Source: Catonella massiliensis
GTDB taxonomy: Bacteria > Bacillota > Clostridia > Lachnospirales > Lachnospiraceae
DNA: 64,000 nt
Direction: 5' to 3'
Assembly (NCBI RefSeq): GCF_016651435.1
Contig: NZ_JAEPRJ010000001.1
Coordinates: 1,364,001 to 1,428,000 of the forward strand
In this document: in pieces, positions 27,724 through 34,822 of the stretch
Layout of the letters: every line of letters starts with the position of its first letter
Numbering within the stretch: the stretch's first letter is position 1
Position numbers and translations under genes: made by a program
Notes under the pieces: model-generated
What the model was told of the DNA's origin: nothing
Seen by the model: the letters and a program-made list of their open reading frames with translations, nothing else
Databases searched by the model: none

Positions 27724-28335
27724 TTACATCAGATTTTTAAGAGCTGATTTAACCAAGTCTTCTGATGTCATTTCCTCTGTTATTTCAATTGCAGTTATTG
27801 CCTTCATAGCCTCTGTCCTACTATATCCCAGAGCCTCAAGCACCTGTGATGCTTCTTCTTTTATTGCACTTCCTATAGTCAGTGAAATATCCGAAGATGA
27901 ATCAGACCGTAGCTCTACAGCCTTCGCATTTATGACACCTACCTTGTCTTTAAGCTCAAGAACCAGCTTTTTAGCAGTTTTGGCACCTATTCCCTGAGCC
28001 TTTTCTATGGTCTTTATATCCTCAGAAAGTATGGCAAAGGTAAGAACATCTGTAGACATGGATGAAAGTATGGCAATCGCAGCCTTAGGTCCAATACCGT
28101 TAACCGTAATCAAGAGCTTAAAAAAGTCCAGATCTTCTTTTTCAAGGAAACCAAAAAGCTGCATAGCATCTTCTCTTATGTGTAGATAGGTATGGAGTTT
28201 TATAGCCTCATCCTGCTTTGGAAGCCTGCCGATTACATTGTTTGGCACTATCACTTCCACTCCCATGCCATTCACATCTATTATCACACTATCAGCGGTT
28301 ACACCCTCTAATTTCCCTTTAACTGAGGCTATCAT
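27724..28335 (-). CDS. ruvA: Holliday junction branch migration protein RuvA
   Basis: This 203-residue DNA-binding subunit has an OB-fold N-terminus (MIASVKGKLEGV). Two helix-hairpin-helix motifs are visible as LLITVNGIGPKAAIAIL and KAQGIGAKTAKKLVLELKDK. A flexible linker and a C-terminal domain that contacts RuvB (ALGYSRTEAMKAI) follow. It is the first gene of the operon ruvA-ruvB-zapA-U32-SEDS/PBP and is preceded by a near-consensus promoter. No lexA-like box was identified by eye. Confidence 0.96.
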   Translation of the reverse strand: MIASVKGKLEGVTADSVIIDVNGMGVEVIVPNNVIGRLPKQDEAIKLHTYLHIREDAMQLFGFLEKEDLDFFKLLITVNGIGPKAAIAILSSMSTDVLTFAILSEDIKTIEKAQGIGAKTAKKLVLELKDKVGVINAKAVELRSDSSSDISLTIGSAIKEEASQVLEALGYSRTEAMKAITAIEITEEMTSEDLVKSALKNLM

Positions 28336-28379
28336 ATACAGTCTCCTACATAGTTTATTGTCAAAATTTAATCAGTTCT

Positions 28380-28408
28380 ATGATACAACAAATAGGGCTC
28401 TATGTCAA
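28380..28408 (-). promoter_or_regulatory. promoter of the ruvA operon
   Basis: Minus-strand TTGACA (28403-28408) and TATCAT (28380-28385) are exactly 17 bases apart. The expected start is near 28373, giving about 38 bases of leader to the ruvA ATG. Confidence 0.75.
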
Positions 28409-28528
28409 AGTTTCGAGGGGGAAATTTGTTAGTATTCGTGCCTAAAATGTAGTTTTTGTTTGCATTATTGATATGTAAAATGTAGTCAATTATTACATTA
28501 ATGGCACTTAATCTAGAAAGTAAAATAT

Positions 28529-28557
28529 TTGCTTATTTAGTAAAAATGATTTAATAT
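28529..28557 (+). promoter_or_regulatory. possible promoter of the SDR gene
   Basis: TTGCTT (28529-28534) and TAATAT (28552-28557) are 17 bases apart, about 100 bases upstream of the ATG. Confidence 0.4.
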
Positions 28558-28655
28558 GTTGTTGGTGTCAAAAGCATAAAAATTCTGTTAAAGCTTGCCT
28601 GCAAAAGAATTTATTAACCTTTGATACGATTTATATACATAAAGGAGGGCTACTC

Positions 28656-29411
28656 ATGTTAGCTTTGATTACAGGTGCTAGTAGCGGGCTTGGAGTAGAA
28701 TTTGCAAGACTTCTTGCAATGAACGGATATGACCTTATTATAACTGCCAGAAGAAAAGACAGGCTTATGGCACTTAAAAATGCTATAGAAAAGAAATATA
28801 AGATAAAGGTGGAGGTTGTTTCTGCTGATTTATCTGATGTAAGTGATGTATTGAATCTTGCAGGTAAATGCTTCACAAAGAAGATTGATGTCCTTATCAA
28901 CAATGCCGGCTTTGGTATACTTGGCGCATTTAACAATATGTCAGGCAGGGACAATGTAGACCTGATTAATACCAATATTACAGCCCTTACCCTTCTTAGT
29001 CAGGAGTTTATCAAAACTCAGAAAAAAGGATATATCCTAAATGTTGCCAGCATTGCAGCCTTCCTACCAGGGCCTCTTCTCTCCACCTACTACGCTTCAA
29101 AGGCCTATGTGCTTAGCCTTTCTTCGGCGGTAAATGAAGAACTAAAAAGGAGAGGCAGGCCTATATCAGTTACCACACTTTGCCCCGGACCAATGAAAAC
29201 TGAATTTTTCACTACAGCAGGAGCTTCCAAAGAATTTGCCACTGCTGCACCTAGTGACTGCGCAAAAAGAGGCTTAAAGGCCATGTTTAGGAGAAAATCT
29301 TTGGTGTTCTCGGATAATCTCACAGCTCTTGGAGCCTTTGGAAGCAGATTTTTGCCTTTGGGACTGATTACTAAAATAAGCTACAGGGTGCAAAGAAGTA
29401 AGTTGTTGTAG
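28656..29411 (+). CDS. short-chain dehydrogenase/reductase (SDR) family protein
   Basis: This 251-residue NAD(P)-dependent oxidoreductase has the Rossmann motif LITGASSGLGVEFARLLA at its start. TARRKDRL suggests NADP preference, and the NNAGFGILG motif, the catalytic Ser in NVASIAAFLPG and YYASKAYV with the Tyr-Lys pair all follow. It most resembles the DltE/YqjQ-like group of SDRs with unknown substrates. AAGGAGGG lies eight bases before the ATG. It faces away from the ruvA operon and is followed immediately by a group II intron remnant. Confidence 0.88.
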   Translation: MLALITGASSGLGVEFARLLAMNGYDLIITARRKDRLMALKNAIEKKYKIKVEVVSADLSDVSDVLNLAGKCFTKKIDVLINNAGFGILGAFNNMSGRDNVDLINTNITALTLLSQEFIKTQKKGYILNVASIAAFLPGPLLSTYYASKAYVLSLSSAVNEELKRRGRPISVTTLCPGPMKTEFFTTAGASKEFATAAPSDCAKRGLKAMFRRKSLVFSDNLTALGAFGSRFLPLGLITKISYRVQRSKLL

Positions 29412-29414
29412 TCC

Positions 29415-29463
29415 GGTAGGAGGCGGCGGCTAACCGCCGTTACCTCACAGCACTGTACATACG
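29415..29463 (-). mobile_element. 3' remnant of a group II intron (part of domain V and domain VI)
   Basis: The minus strand reads CGTATGTACAGTGCTGTGAG, the 3' half of a domain V, then a GGCGG/CCGCC hairpin like domain VI and an end of the form CCTCCTAC. A related and longer copy lies at 34014-34080. The 5' half of domain V and all upstream intron domains are missing. It starts a few bases after the SDR stop codon. Confidence 0.5.
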
Positions 29464-29472
29464 ATATTAAAC

Positions 29473-29802
29473 TTAATCTATAAAATTATCAATCAGATTA
29501 CCATTTACATCAAAATATGAAAAATAGTTATATAAAAATTCCTTTTCTTTTGAGTATATTTGAAAAACAATACAAAATTGAAACAGGTTATCTCTTAATA
29601 CATCAAATCTAACGCCATAAGAAATTAATTTTGTATTATCTTCAAGAGTTTCTAAACAGATATCTTTTAAAAAATACTCAGAAGAATCTGTTTCTAAAGT
29701 TTCTTTAAAATAATCAATCATAATTTGTTTAGACTTTTTTATAATATCAAGACTATCTAAGTTATAATCAATCATTTTTTTATATAACTCAATATCAACC
29801 AT
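29473..29802 (-). CDS. small acidic hypothetical protein, possible immunity protein
   Basis: This AT-rich gene encodes 109 residues with no membrane helix, many Asp/Glu and several aromatic residues (FSYFDVNGNLIDNFID at the end). I do not recognise the family. GGAG lies 11 bases before the ATG, a slightly long spacing. Directly upstream on the same strand is a short basic frame (29822-29941) that looks like the tip of a larger protein. A small acidic protein behind a basic C-terminal fragment is the pattern of polymorphic toxin and immunity pairs, but no motif proves this. Its AT content is clearly higher than that of neighbouring housekeeping genes, suggesting acquisition. Confidence 0.5.
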   Translation of the reverse strand: MVDIELYKKMIDYNLDSLDIIKKSKQIMIDYFKETLETDSSEYFLKDICLETLEDNTKLISYGVRFDVLRDNLFQFCIVFQIYSKEKEFLYNYFSYFDVNGNLIDNFID

Positions 29803-29821
29803 ATAGTAAGATTCTCCTTTA

Positions 29822-30059
29822 TTAATGTGATTTTACAAAATAATCAAAAATCCATTCACCAGATTTTGTTTGATAACCATAAATTCTATTTATAAATGGA
29901 AGTTTGACTTTCAATTTACCATAAATTAATGTCTTCCTCATATCCACCTTTCTTAAAACTCGAGGTCACCATAGGCACACTTTCTTTTAGTTCATCCTTC
30001 CCAATATCAGGCGGATTCGGGACTGCACCCGTTAGAAGTGTGCGCAGTTTTACGCACAA
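29822..30059 (-). pseudogene. fragment of an unrecognised protein, frame broken near 29920-29940 (possible toxin tip)
   Basis: The minus strand has an open frame from about 30059 that reads LLTGAVPNPPDIGKDELKES and continues to VTSSFKKGGYEEDINLW before a stop at 29916. The adjacent frame begins at an ATG at 29941 (behind AAAGGTGG) and reads MRKTLIYGKLKVKLPFINR and then YGYQTKSGEWIFDYFVKSH to 29822. Joined, they would make one basic C-terminal region. No start codon with context is seen upstream, because a terminator hairpin lies there. I take it as a displaced 3' fragment of a larger gene with a frameshift; function unknown. Confidence 0.35.
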
Positions 30060-30095
30060 CAAAAGAGGAAGTATCTACATTACTATACTTCCTCT
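30057..30095 (-). terminator. terminator of the M24 peptidase-GNAT operon
   Basis: AGAGGAAGTAT and its exact complement form an 11-bp stem with a 10-base loop, followed on the minus strand by TTTTGTTG. It lies about 60 bases after the GNAT stop. Confidence 0.8.
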
Positions 30096-30156
30096 CATAT
30101 TTTAGCTTACAATCACGCAACCTACGGTTGCAACTTTTGTTTTACCCGAAAAAACA

Positions 30157-30579
30157 TCAAAATGTCATTACTTTATACACAGAAAATGCCTTACACCCAA
30201 TCTCGCTATTGTCTACAAAGCCTAGTGATTTATAGAATAATATAGTCTTTTCAGTGTCTTCGGTCATTAAATGCTTCTGGTAGACAGAATCATACTCACA
30301 AAGTACCTTCTTTAGCAAAAGCGTGCCAACTCCTTTTCTCTGAAACTCAGGATGAACTAAGAGGTCCTGTATGAAGATTACAGAATATCCGTCACCAACC
30401 ACCCTGATTATGCCAATCAGCTTGTCATCAACATAGGCCCCATATATATTAAGGGAATTCAAATAAGCATTTCTTAGCATTTCAGGGTTATCAGTATAAT
30501 TTGTCCAGCCTACACTTGTATATAATCCAAGTATTTCCGCTTCTTTATATACTGCGTATTCTTTAATTATAACTTCCAT
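30157..30579 (-). CDS. GNAT family N-acetyltransferase
   Basis: This 140-residue acetyl-CoA-dependent acyltransferase has motif A, the acetyl-CoA pyrophosphate loop, as VHPEFQRKGVGTLLLKKVL near residue 76. The preceding beta strand GYSVIFIQDLLV and the late FYKSLGF are typical of the family. The substrate cannot be predicted. The ATG overlaps the stop of the upstream aminopeptidase gene (TAATG), so they are coupled. A terminator follows at 30057-30095. Confidence 0.88.
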   Translation of the reverse strand: MEVIIKEYAVYKEAEILGLYTSVGWTNYTDNPEMLRNAYLNSLNIYGAYVDDKLIGIIRVVGDGYSVIFIQDLLVHPEFQRKGVGTLLLKKVLCEYDSVYQKHLMTEDTEKTILFYKSLGFVDNSEIGCKAFSVYKVMTF

Positions 30580-32381
30580 TATTCCCCCTTAATCGGCTCA
30601 CAAGCCTCCTTAAGCCAAGCTAACTCCTCACCCTCAAAGTAAGGTGAAAGCTCCTTATATACCAGTTTGTGGTAATCGTCTATCTGCTCTATATCCCTCT
30701 TCTCAAGATACTTTACATCAATTGCCTCTTTATCGATAGGGCAATAGGTTACAGACTCAAAGCACATGAACTGACCATATTCATTTTTAATGTCCTTCTT
30801 GCAAAGAAGCTCATTCTCAATTCTTATGCCATGGCTATTCTCAGTATATACACCCGGCTCGTCTGTAGTTATCATGCCCTCTTCAAGAACTGCACTGTCA
30901 TTCCTCTCAGGAACCATCTTCCATCTGAAGCCATTTGGCGCCTCGTGAACATTTAAGAGATAGCCTACACCATGACCTGTTCCACACCTGTAGTCTATAC
31001 CAATATTCCAAAGTGGAGCACGGCAAAGGACGTCAAGATTAATGCCTGTACAGCCATAGAGAAACTTAGCGTTTAAGAGATTCATATGTCCCTTAAGTGT
31101 AAGCGTATAATCCCTCTTCCACTCATCTTTAAGCGGGCCAAGTACTATGGTTCTTGTAATATCTGTGGTTCCTTCATAATACTGTCCGCCTGAGTCTACA
31201 AGGAAGAAGCCTTCAGGCTTAAGCTCCGTATCATGCTCAGGTGTAGCTGAGTAGTGCATCATAGCGGCATTTGCATTGTAGGCAGCTATCGTATCAAAGG
31301 AGAGTTCAATAAAGCCTTCCTGCTCCCTTCTTCTCTCCTCAAGATAATCACTTGCGGAAATCTCGGTAATCTTCATCTTACCAACATTCTTCTTTACCCA
31401 GTAAATGAACTTCACCATGGCAACTCCGTCTTTCACATGAGCCTTTTTGATGTTTTCTATCTCTGTAGAATTCTTTTTAGCCTTCTCAAGGGTGGTTGGA
31501 TTTGGCTTGTCAATCTTTTCAACATTATCAGGTATATTGCTGTATATTGCATAGTTTACTTTAGCAGTACTTAGCAGTACCTTCTTGCAGTCCTTGAGTC
31601 CTTTTACATACTCGTAAATGTCATTATAAGGCCTTATTTCTACCTTGTTTGCAGCAAATTCTGCCCTAAGCACATCGTTAAGCACTGCTTCATTTAAGAA
31701 GATTACAGCCTTATCCATAAATACAACAGTATATGACAGCACTACAGGGTTGCAAGGGATGTCATCTCCACGCATATTGTAGAGCCAGGCTATATCATCA
31801 AGGGAGGTAAGTATAAAGGCATCAGCTCCCTCTTCTTTCATCTTGTTTCTTACAAAGGTAAGCTTATCTGATGCAGATCTGCCTGAGTATTTTTCTTCAA
31901 GGAAAAATGCAGGTTTCACGGAAAGTGCAGGCCTGTCAGTCCAGATTTCATCTACCAAATCCTTGTCATATTTAATAGTAGCATTTTTCTTTTCAATGGC
32001 AGCCTTAATCTTATTGCCAAGCGCAGAATTGATTACTCTTCCATCAAAGCCAAGCACTCCTTTTTCAGGAATGTTATCTTCAATGTACTTTGATATGGTA
32101 GGAACCCCCTCCTCACCCATGCGCATAAGTTCGATGGTGCTTCCTGAGAGCTCTCTTTCAGCCTGGATAAAATATCTGCCATCTGTCCAAAGAGCCGCCT
32201 TATCCTTTCCAACTAAAAGGCTGCCCGCTGAACCGGTAAAGCCTGACATATATTTTCTTACTCCAAAATGCTCTCCTGCATATTCTGATTCATGAAAATC
32301 AGCTGTAGGCATAAGATAAAAATCAATACCCTCCTCAGCCATCTTCTCTCTTAATTTTGCCAGTTTTTCTTTAACTTCCAT
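30579..32381 (-). CDS. M24 family aminopeptidase P (Xaa-Pro aminopeptidase)
   Basis: This 600-residue cytosolic metallopeptidase removes N-terminal residues before proline. Two creatinase-like N-terminal domains run to about residue 310. The catalytic domain shows the five metal ligands in order: FLVDSGGQYYEGTTDITRT (two Asp), GHGVGYLLNVHE (His), DEPGVYTENSHGIRIENE (two Glu). A short C-terminal APP_C-like segment (DIEQIDDYHKLVYKELSPY) completes it, as in the long eukaryote-like aminopeptidase P. It may process proline-rich peptides taken up by the Opp system, though this is only a plausible link. Confidence 0.93.
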   Translation of the reverse strand: MEVKEKLAKLREKMAEEGIDFYLMPTADFHESEYAGEHFGVRKYMSGFTGSAGSLLVGKDKAALWTDGRYFIQAERELSGSTIELMRMGEEGVPTISKYIEDNIPEKGVLGFDGRVINSALGNKIKAAIEKKNATIKYDKDLVDEIWTDRPALSVKPAFFLEEKYSGRSASDKLTFVRNKMKEEGADAFILTSLDDIAWLYNMRGDDIPCNPVVLSYTVVFMDKAVIFLNEAVLNDVLRAEFAANKVEIRPYNDIYEYVKGLKDCKKVLLSTAKVNYAIYSNIPDNVEKIDKPNPTTLEKAKKNSTEIENIKKAHVKDGVAMVKFIYWVKKNVGKMKITEISASDYLEERRREQEGFIELSFDTIAAYNANAAMMHYSATPEHDTELKPEGFFLVDSGGQYYEGTTDITRTIVLGPLKDEWKRDYTLTLKGHMNLLNAKFLYGCTGINLDVLCRAPLWNIGIDYRCGTGHGVGYLLNVHEAPNGFRWKMVPERNDSAVLEEGMITTDEPGVYTENSHGIRIENELLCKKDIKNEYGQFMCFESVTYCPIDKEAIDVKYLEKRDIEQIDDYHKLVYKELSPYFEGEELAWLKEACEPIKGE

Positions 32382-32468
32382 TTTGTCCTCCTTGCATTAG
32401 TTAGAGCTAATTGTTATAGAAAAAGTCTAACACAATGGGGGAGTTTTTTAAAGCATTGATTTTCATTC

Positions 32469-32497
32469 TTGACATATATATTTGTAAGGTATATGAT
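32469..32497 (+). promoter_or_regulatory. strong promoter of the antitoxin-like gene
   Basis: TTGACA (32469-32474) and TATGAT (32492-32497) are 17 bases apart. The palindromic operator starts two bases after the -10 element. Confidence 0.75.
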
Positions 32498-32498
32498 G

Positions 32499-32524
32499 AT
32501 ATTAGTGGGATATCCCACCAATAT
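32499..32524 (+). promoter_or_regulatory. palindromic operator over the transcription start
   Basis: The perfect 14-bp palindrome GTGGGATATCCCAC (32505-32518) extends with one mismatch into ATATT/AATAT arms. Its place over the expected transcription start is what an autorepressor needs. Confidence 0.6.
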
Positions 32525-32543
32525 TTTGATAGGAGGATTGACT

Positions 32544-32774
32544 ATGACAGCCATAAAAGATTATACAGTTCATATTGACAACAAGAAAAGAATCACACTT
32601 CGTGGCGCATTATACAAATATTACAATGTAAAAGAATACGATAATGGTTGCATAATACTTGAGCCTAGAGAGTTAACCATACCTGACGGAATTTCCGTTA
32701 GTTCATTAGAAGATATGGATAAAGCAATAAAAAATTTTAACTTAGGCAATATTTCTGAACCAATTGATTTATGA
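32544..32774 (+). CDS. small antitoxin-like protein without an adjacent toxin
   Basis: This 76-residue protein starts MTAIKDYTVHIDNKKRITLRG and has a compact, beta-rich, AbrB/MazE-like N-terminal half (YNVKEYDNGCIILEPREL). An acidic helical tail follows (SSLEDMDKAIKNF). A longer in-frame reading from 32469 would add a hydrophobic leader, but it would start inside the -35 element. AGGAGG seven bases before the ATG at 32544 fixes the start. Small antitoxins of this style occur widely in Firmicutes. Autoregulation is suggested by the operator at 32499-32524. No toxin gene follows; aroC begins 35 bases later and may share the transcript. Confidence 0.6.
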   Translation: MTAIKDYTVHIDNKKRITLRGALYKYYNVKEYDNGCIILEPRELTIPDGISVSSLEDMDKAIKNFNLGNISEPIDL

Positions 32775-32809
32775 GGAATTTAATTACATCTAGTATTTAG
32801 GAGGAAAGT

Positions 32810-33931
32810 ATGGCTGGTTCAACTTTTGGAACTTTGTTTAAGATAACTACTTGGGGAGAGTCTCATGGTGCAGGACTTGGAGTGGTTATAGATGGCTGTC
32901 CTGCAGGGCTTTCTCTAAGTAAAGAGGATATTGCCCCTTATATGAATAGAAGACGCCCCGGTAGAGGCAATTTTACTACTCCAAGAAAAGAAGATGATGA
33001 TGTAGAAATACTCTCAGGAGTATTTAATGGGCTTACAACGGGCACTCCGATCGCTGTGATGGTAAGAAATGCCGACCAACACTCAAAGGACTATGACAAA
33101 ATAGCTAATTACTACCGTCCGGGGCATGCCGACTATACCTTTGATGAAAAATATGGATTTAGAGACTATAGGGGAGGAGGCCGCTCATCAGGAAGAGAAA
33201 CCCTTTCCCGAGTGGCCGCAGGTGCTGTAGCAGCTAAGCTTCTCAAAGAATTTGGCATAGATGTACTTGCTTACACTCACTCAATAGGAAATATTAGCTT
33301 ACCAGCTGACCTACTTAACGATAGAAGTAAAATAACAAGAGAGGCTGTACTTAATTCCTCACTTTATATGCCTGATGAAGAATCTACAAAGCTGGCTGAG
33401 GGATATCTGGAAGAGATTAAAAAAGGCTTGAACTCTGCCGGCGGAATAGTAGAATGTGTAGCCACAGGGCTTCCCTCAGGGCTAGGGGAGACAGTTTTTG
33501 ATAAGCTCGATGCAAGGCTTGGGCAGGCTCTATTTTCAATAGGAGCTGTTAAGGGAGTTGAAATAGGCGATGGTTTTGCCTCTGCAAGAAGCACAGGTGC
33601 TGACAACAACGATGCCTTCATTTGTGAAAATGGAGAAATTAAAAAGTCTACCAATCATAGCGGTGGTGTTCTAGGCGGAATGAGTGACGGTTCACCTCTC
33701 ATTGTTAGAGCTGCTTTTAAGCCTACACCGTCAATTGCTTTGACACAAAGCACTGTTAATAAAGACAAGGAAGAAATTGATATAAACATAGAGGGCCGCC
33801 ACGATCCTATTGTTGTATCCCGTGCAGTAGTAGTTGTTGAGTCTATGACGGCCCTTGTACTTGCTGATTTACTGCTTCAGAATTCAGTTTCAAGACTGGA
33901 TAATTTGAAGAAAATATATGACAAAAAATAA
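32810..33931 (+). CDS. aroC: chorismate synthase
   Basis: This 373-residue FMN-dependent enzyme makes chorismate from 5-enolpyruvylshikimate 3-phosphate. The family signatures GESHGAGLGVVIDGCPAG (near residue 16), the RGGGRSSGRET block and the later GGMSDGSPLIVRAAFKPTPS are all present. Length is normal and AGGAGG precedes the ATG. Chorismate also feeds prephenate, which TrhP-type hydroxylases need. It is an isolated aromatic-pathway gene here and the only clear housekeeping gene within the accessory zone. Confidence 0.96.
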   Translation: MAGSTFGTLFKITTWGESHGAGLGVVIDGCPAGLSLSKEDIAPYMNRRRPGRGNFTTPRKEDDDVEILSGVFNGLTTGTPIAVMVRNADQHSKDYDKIANYYRPGHADYTFDEKYGFRDYRGGGRSSGRETLSRVAAGAVAAKLLKEFGIDVLAYTHSIGNISLPADLLNDRSKITREAVLNSSLYMPDEESTKLAEGYLEEIKKGLNSAGGIVECVATGLPSGLGETVFDKLDARLGQALFSIGAVKGVEIGDGFASARSTGADNNDAFICENGEIKKSTNHSGGVLGGMSDGSPLIVRAAFKPTPSIALTQSTVNKDKEEIDINIEGRHDPIVVSRAVVVVESMTALVLADLLLQNSVSRLDNLKKIYDKK

Positions 33932-34013
33932 GATAAACTTACTCATTTCAAGGTATAAAACTGCTTGGATATATATATAATTGACTCATAACATTTATAC
34001 TTTGAAGCGAGTA

Positions 34014-34080
34014 TAAGGCGGTGACCAACTGCCATTCTCTCACAGCACTTTACGTACGGTTCTCGTATACAGCGCTTTAA
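34014..34080 (-). mobile_element. group II intron 3' end: domain V and domain VI remnant
   Basis: On the minus strand a 33-base element (34044-34076) begins AGC. It can fold as AGCGCT/AGTGCT plus TAT pairs, a two-base AC bulge, and an ACG/CGT upper stem with an AGAAC loop, the layout of domain V. A GGC...GCC hairpin follows as domain VI, ending near TTATAC. The encoded-protein remnant lies just upstream on the same strand. The 5' part of the intron is not present. Confidence 0.55.
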
Positions 34081-34332
34081 ATAGTTGACGTGCACAGACT
34101 GATATGCTGCGGCTAAATCATAAAAGCCACTGTTTATCAGTCTTTCTTTTGTCATTACCATGTTAACGGAAACTGTCAGTGTTGTAAGCCAATAGTCACG
34201 TCTGCTGTTTGCCGCTTTCAAGCCAAGTCTTTGGGAACTTCCATACCCCTCAGTTTTCGGTATCTGGTTCGCACATGTTACCATTGTTTCCACATACACA
34301 TACATTTTCTGTGATAGAACCATCTGTAACAA
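34081..34332 (-). pseudogene. C-terminal remnant of a group II intron reverse transcriptase/maturase
   Basis: The open frame covers 33943-34332. The protein-like part reads GLKAANSRRDYWLTTLTVSV and then MTKERLINSGFYDLAAAYQS. The RRDYW and KERL...GFYDL...YQS pattern is the usual C-terminal end of group II intron-encoded proteins. The frame then runs on through the domain V sequence, so its last ~45 codons are not protein. The reverse transcriptase and maturase domains are gone, so the element is dead. Confidence 0.55.
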
Positions 34333-34390
34333 GATTGCGTGTAGTTATAGGCCTTTGGCTTGTATGGCAGTCTTATCCTCCAGCATAACC

Positions 34391-34681
34391 TCATATGAGA
34401 TTTTTGTTCGTCAGACCAGAGATTTGCCCATGAGTTAGTATCTCCCTCATATTATTTTCGATTTGCTTATCAATATTTTCCAGCTGACCTTTCTTTACCA
34501 TATCCTTAAGTTTCCTTGAATTAGTTTTTCTTTATTCAATAATATAATCTGCTAGTTGTTGGCTTTTTTCATAGGCATATTCTATAATCTTTTTCATAGC
34601 TTTTAAAATAGCCTTTGCTGAATACTGAGCCACTTTTATCTCAATATTTATAGCCTTATTATTAACTTCATCATTTACCAT
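34391..34681 (-). pseudogene. broken PcfB/DUF3801-like gene of a conjugative element
   Basis: An ATG at 34679-34681 behind AAAGGAGG starts a frame reading MVNDEVNNKAINIEIKVAQY and further helical sequence. It meets TAA at 34532-34534 and then continues in the same frame (SRKLKDMVKKGQLENIDKQI) to 34391. This resembles the N-terminal half of PcfB/DUF3801 proteins of Tn1549-type conjugative elements. The internal stop and missing C-terminus mark a pseudogene. It is probably a scar of an integrated element; no relaxase, coupling protein or integrase is left nearby. Confidence 0.5.
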
Positions 34682-34703
34682 ATAGGTGACCTCCTTTCCG
34701 GGG

Positions 34704-34743
34704 AAAATAAAAAAGCGGCCCAGACTTTTACATCTGAACCGCT
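34704..34743 (-). terminator. terminator after the CopZ-like gene
   Basis: AGCGG...TCAGA pairs with TCTGG...CCGCT in an imperfect stem, followed on the minus strand by TTTTTTATTTT. It separates the CopZ-like gene from the conjugative-element remnant. Confidence 0.75.
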
Positions 34744-34822
34744 AAAATTTTAATTATATAGTTTTTTATTATTTTTAATTTTATTACTGTTATGACGTAC
34801 TTTATAAATTATTTGTCGCAAA

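Larger units (their letters stand above)
28336..28655. other. divergent intergenic region between ruvA and the SDR gene
   Basis: This 320-base gap holds the ruvA promoter on the minus strand, a possible plus-strand promoter at 28529-28557, and an 11-base direct repeat TAAAATGTAGT at 28443-28453 and 28476-28486 (33 bases apart). No gene is seen. Confidence 0.5.
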
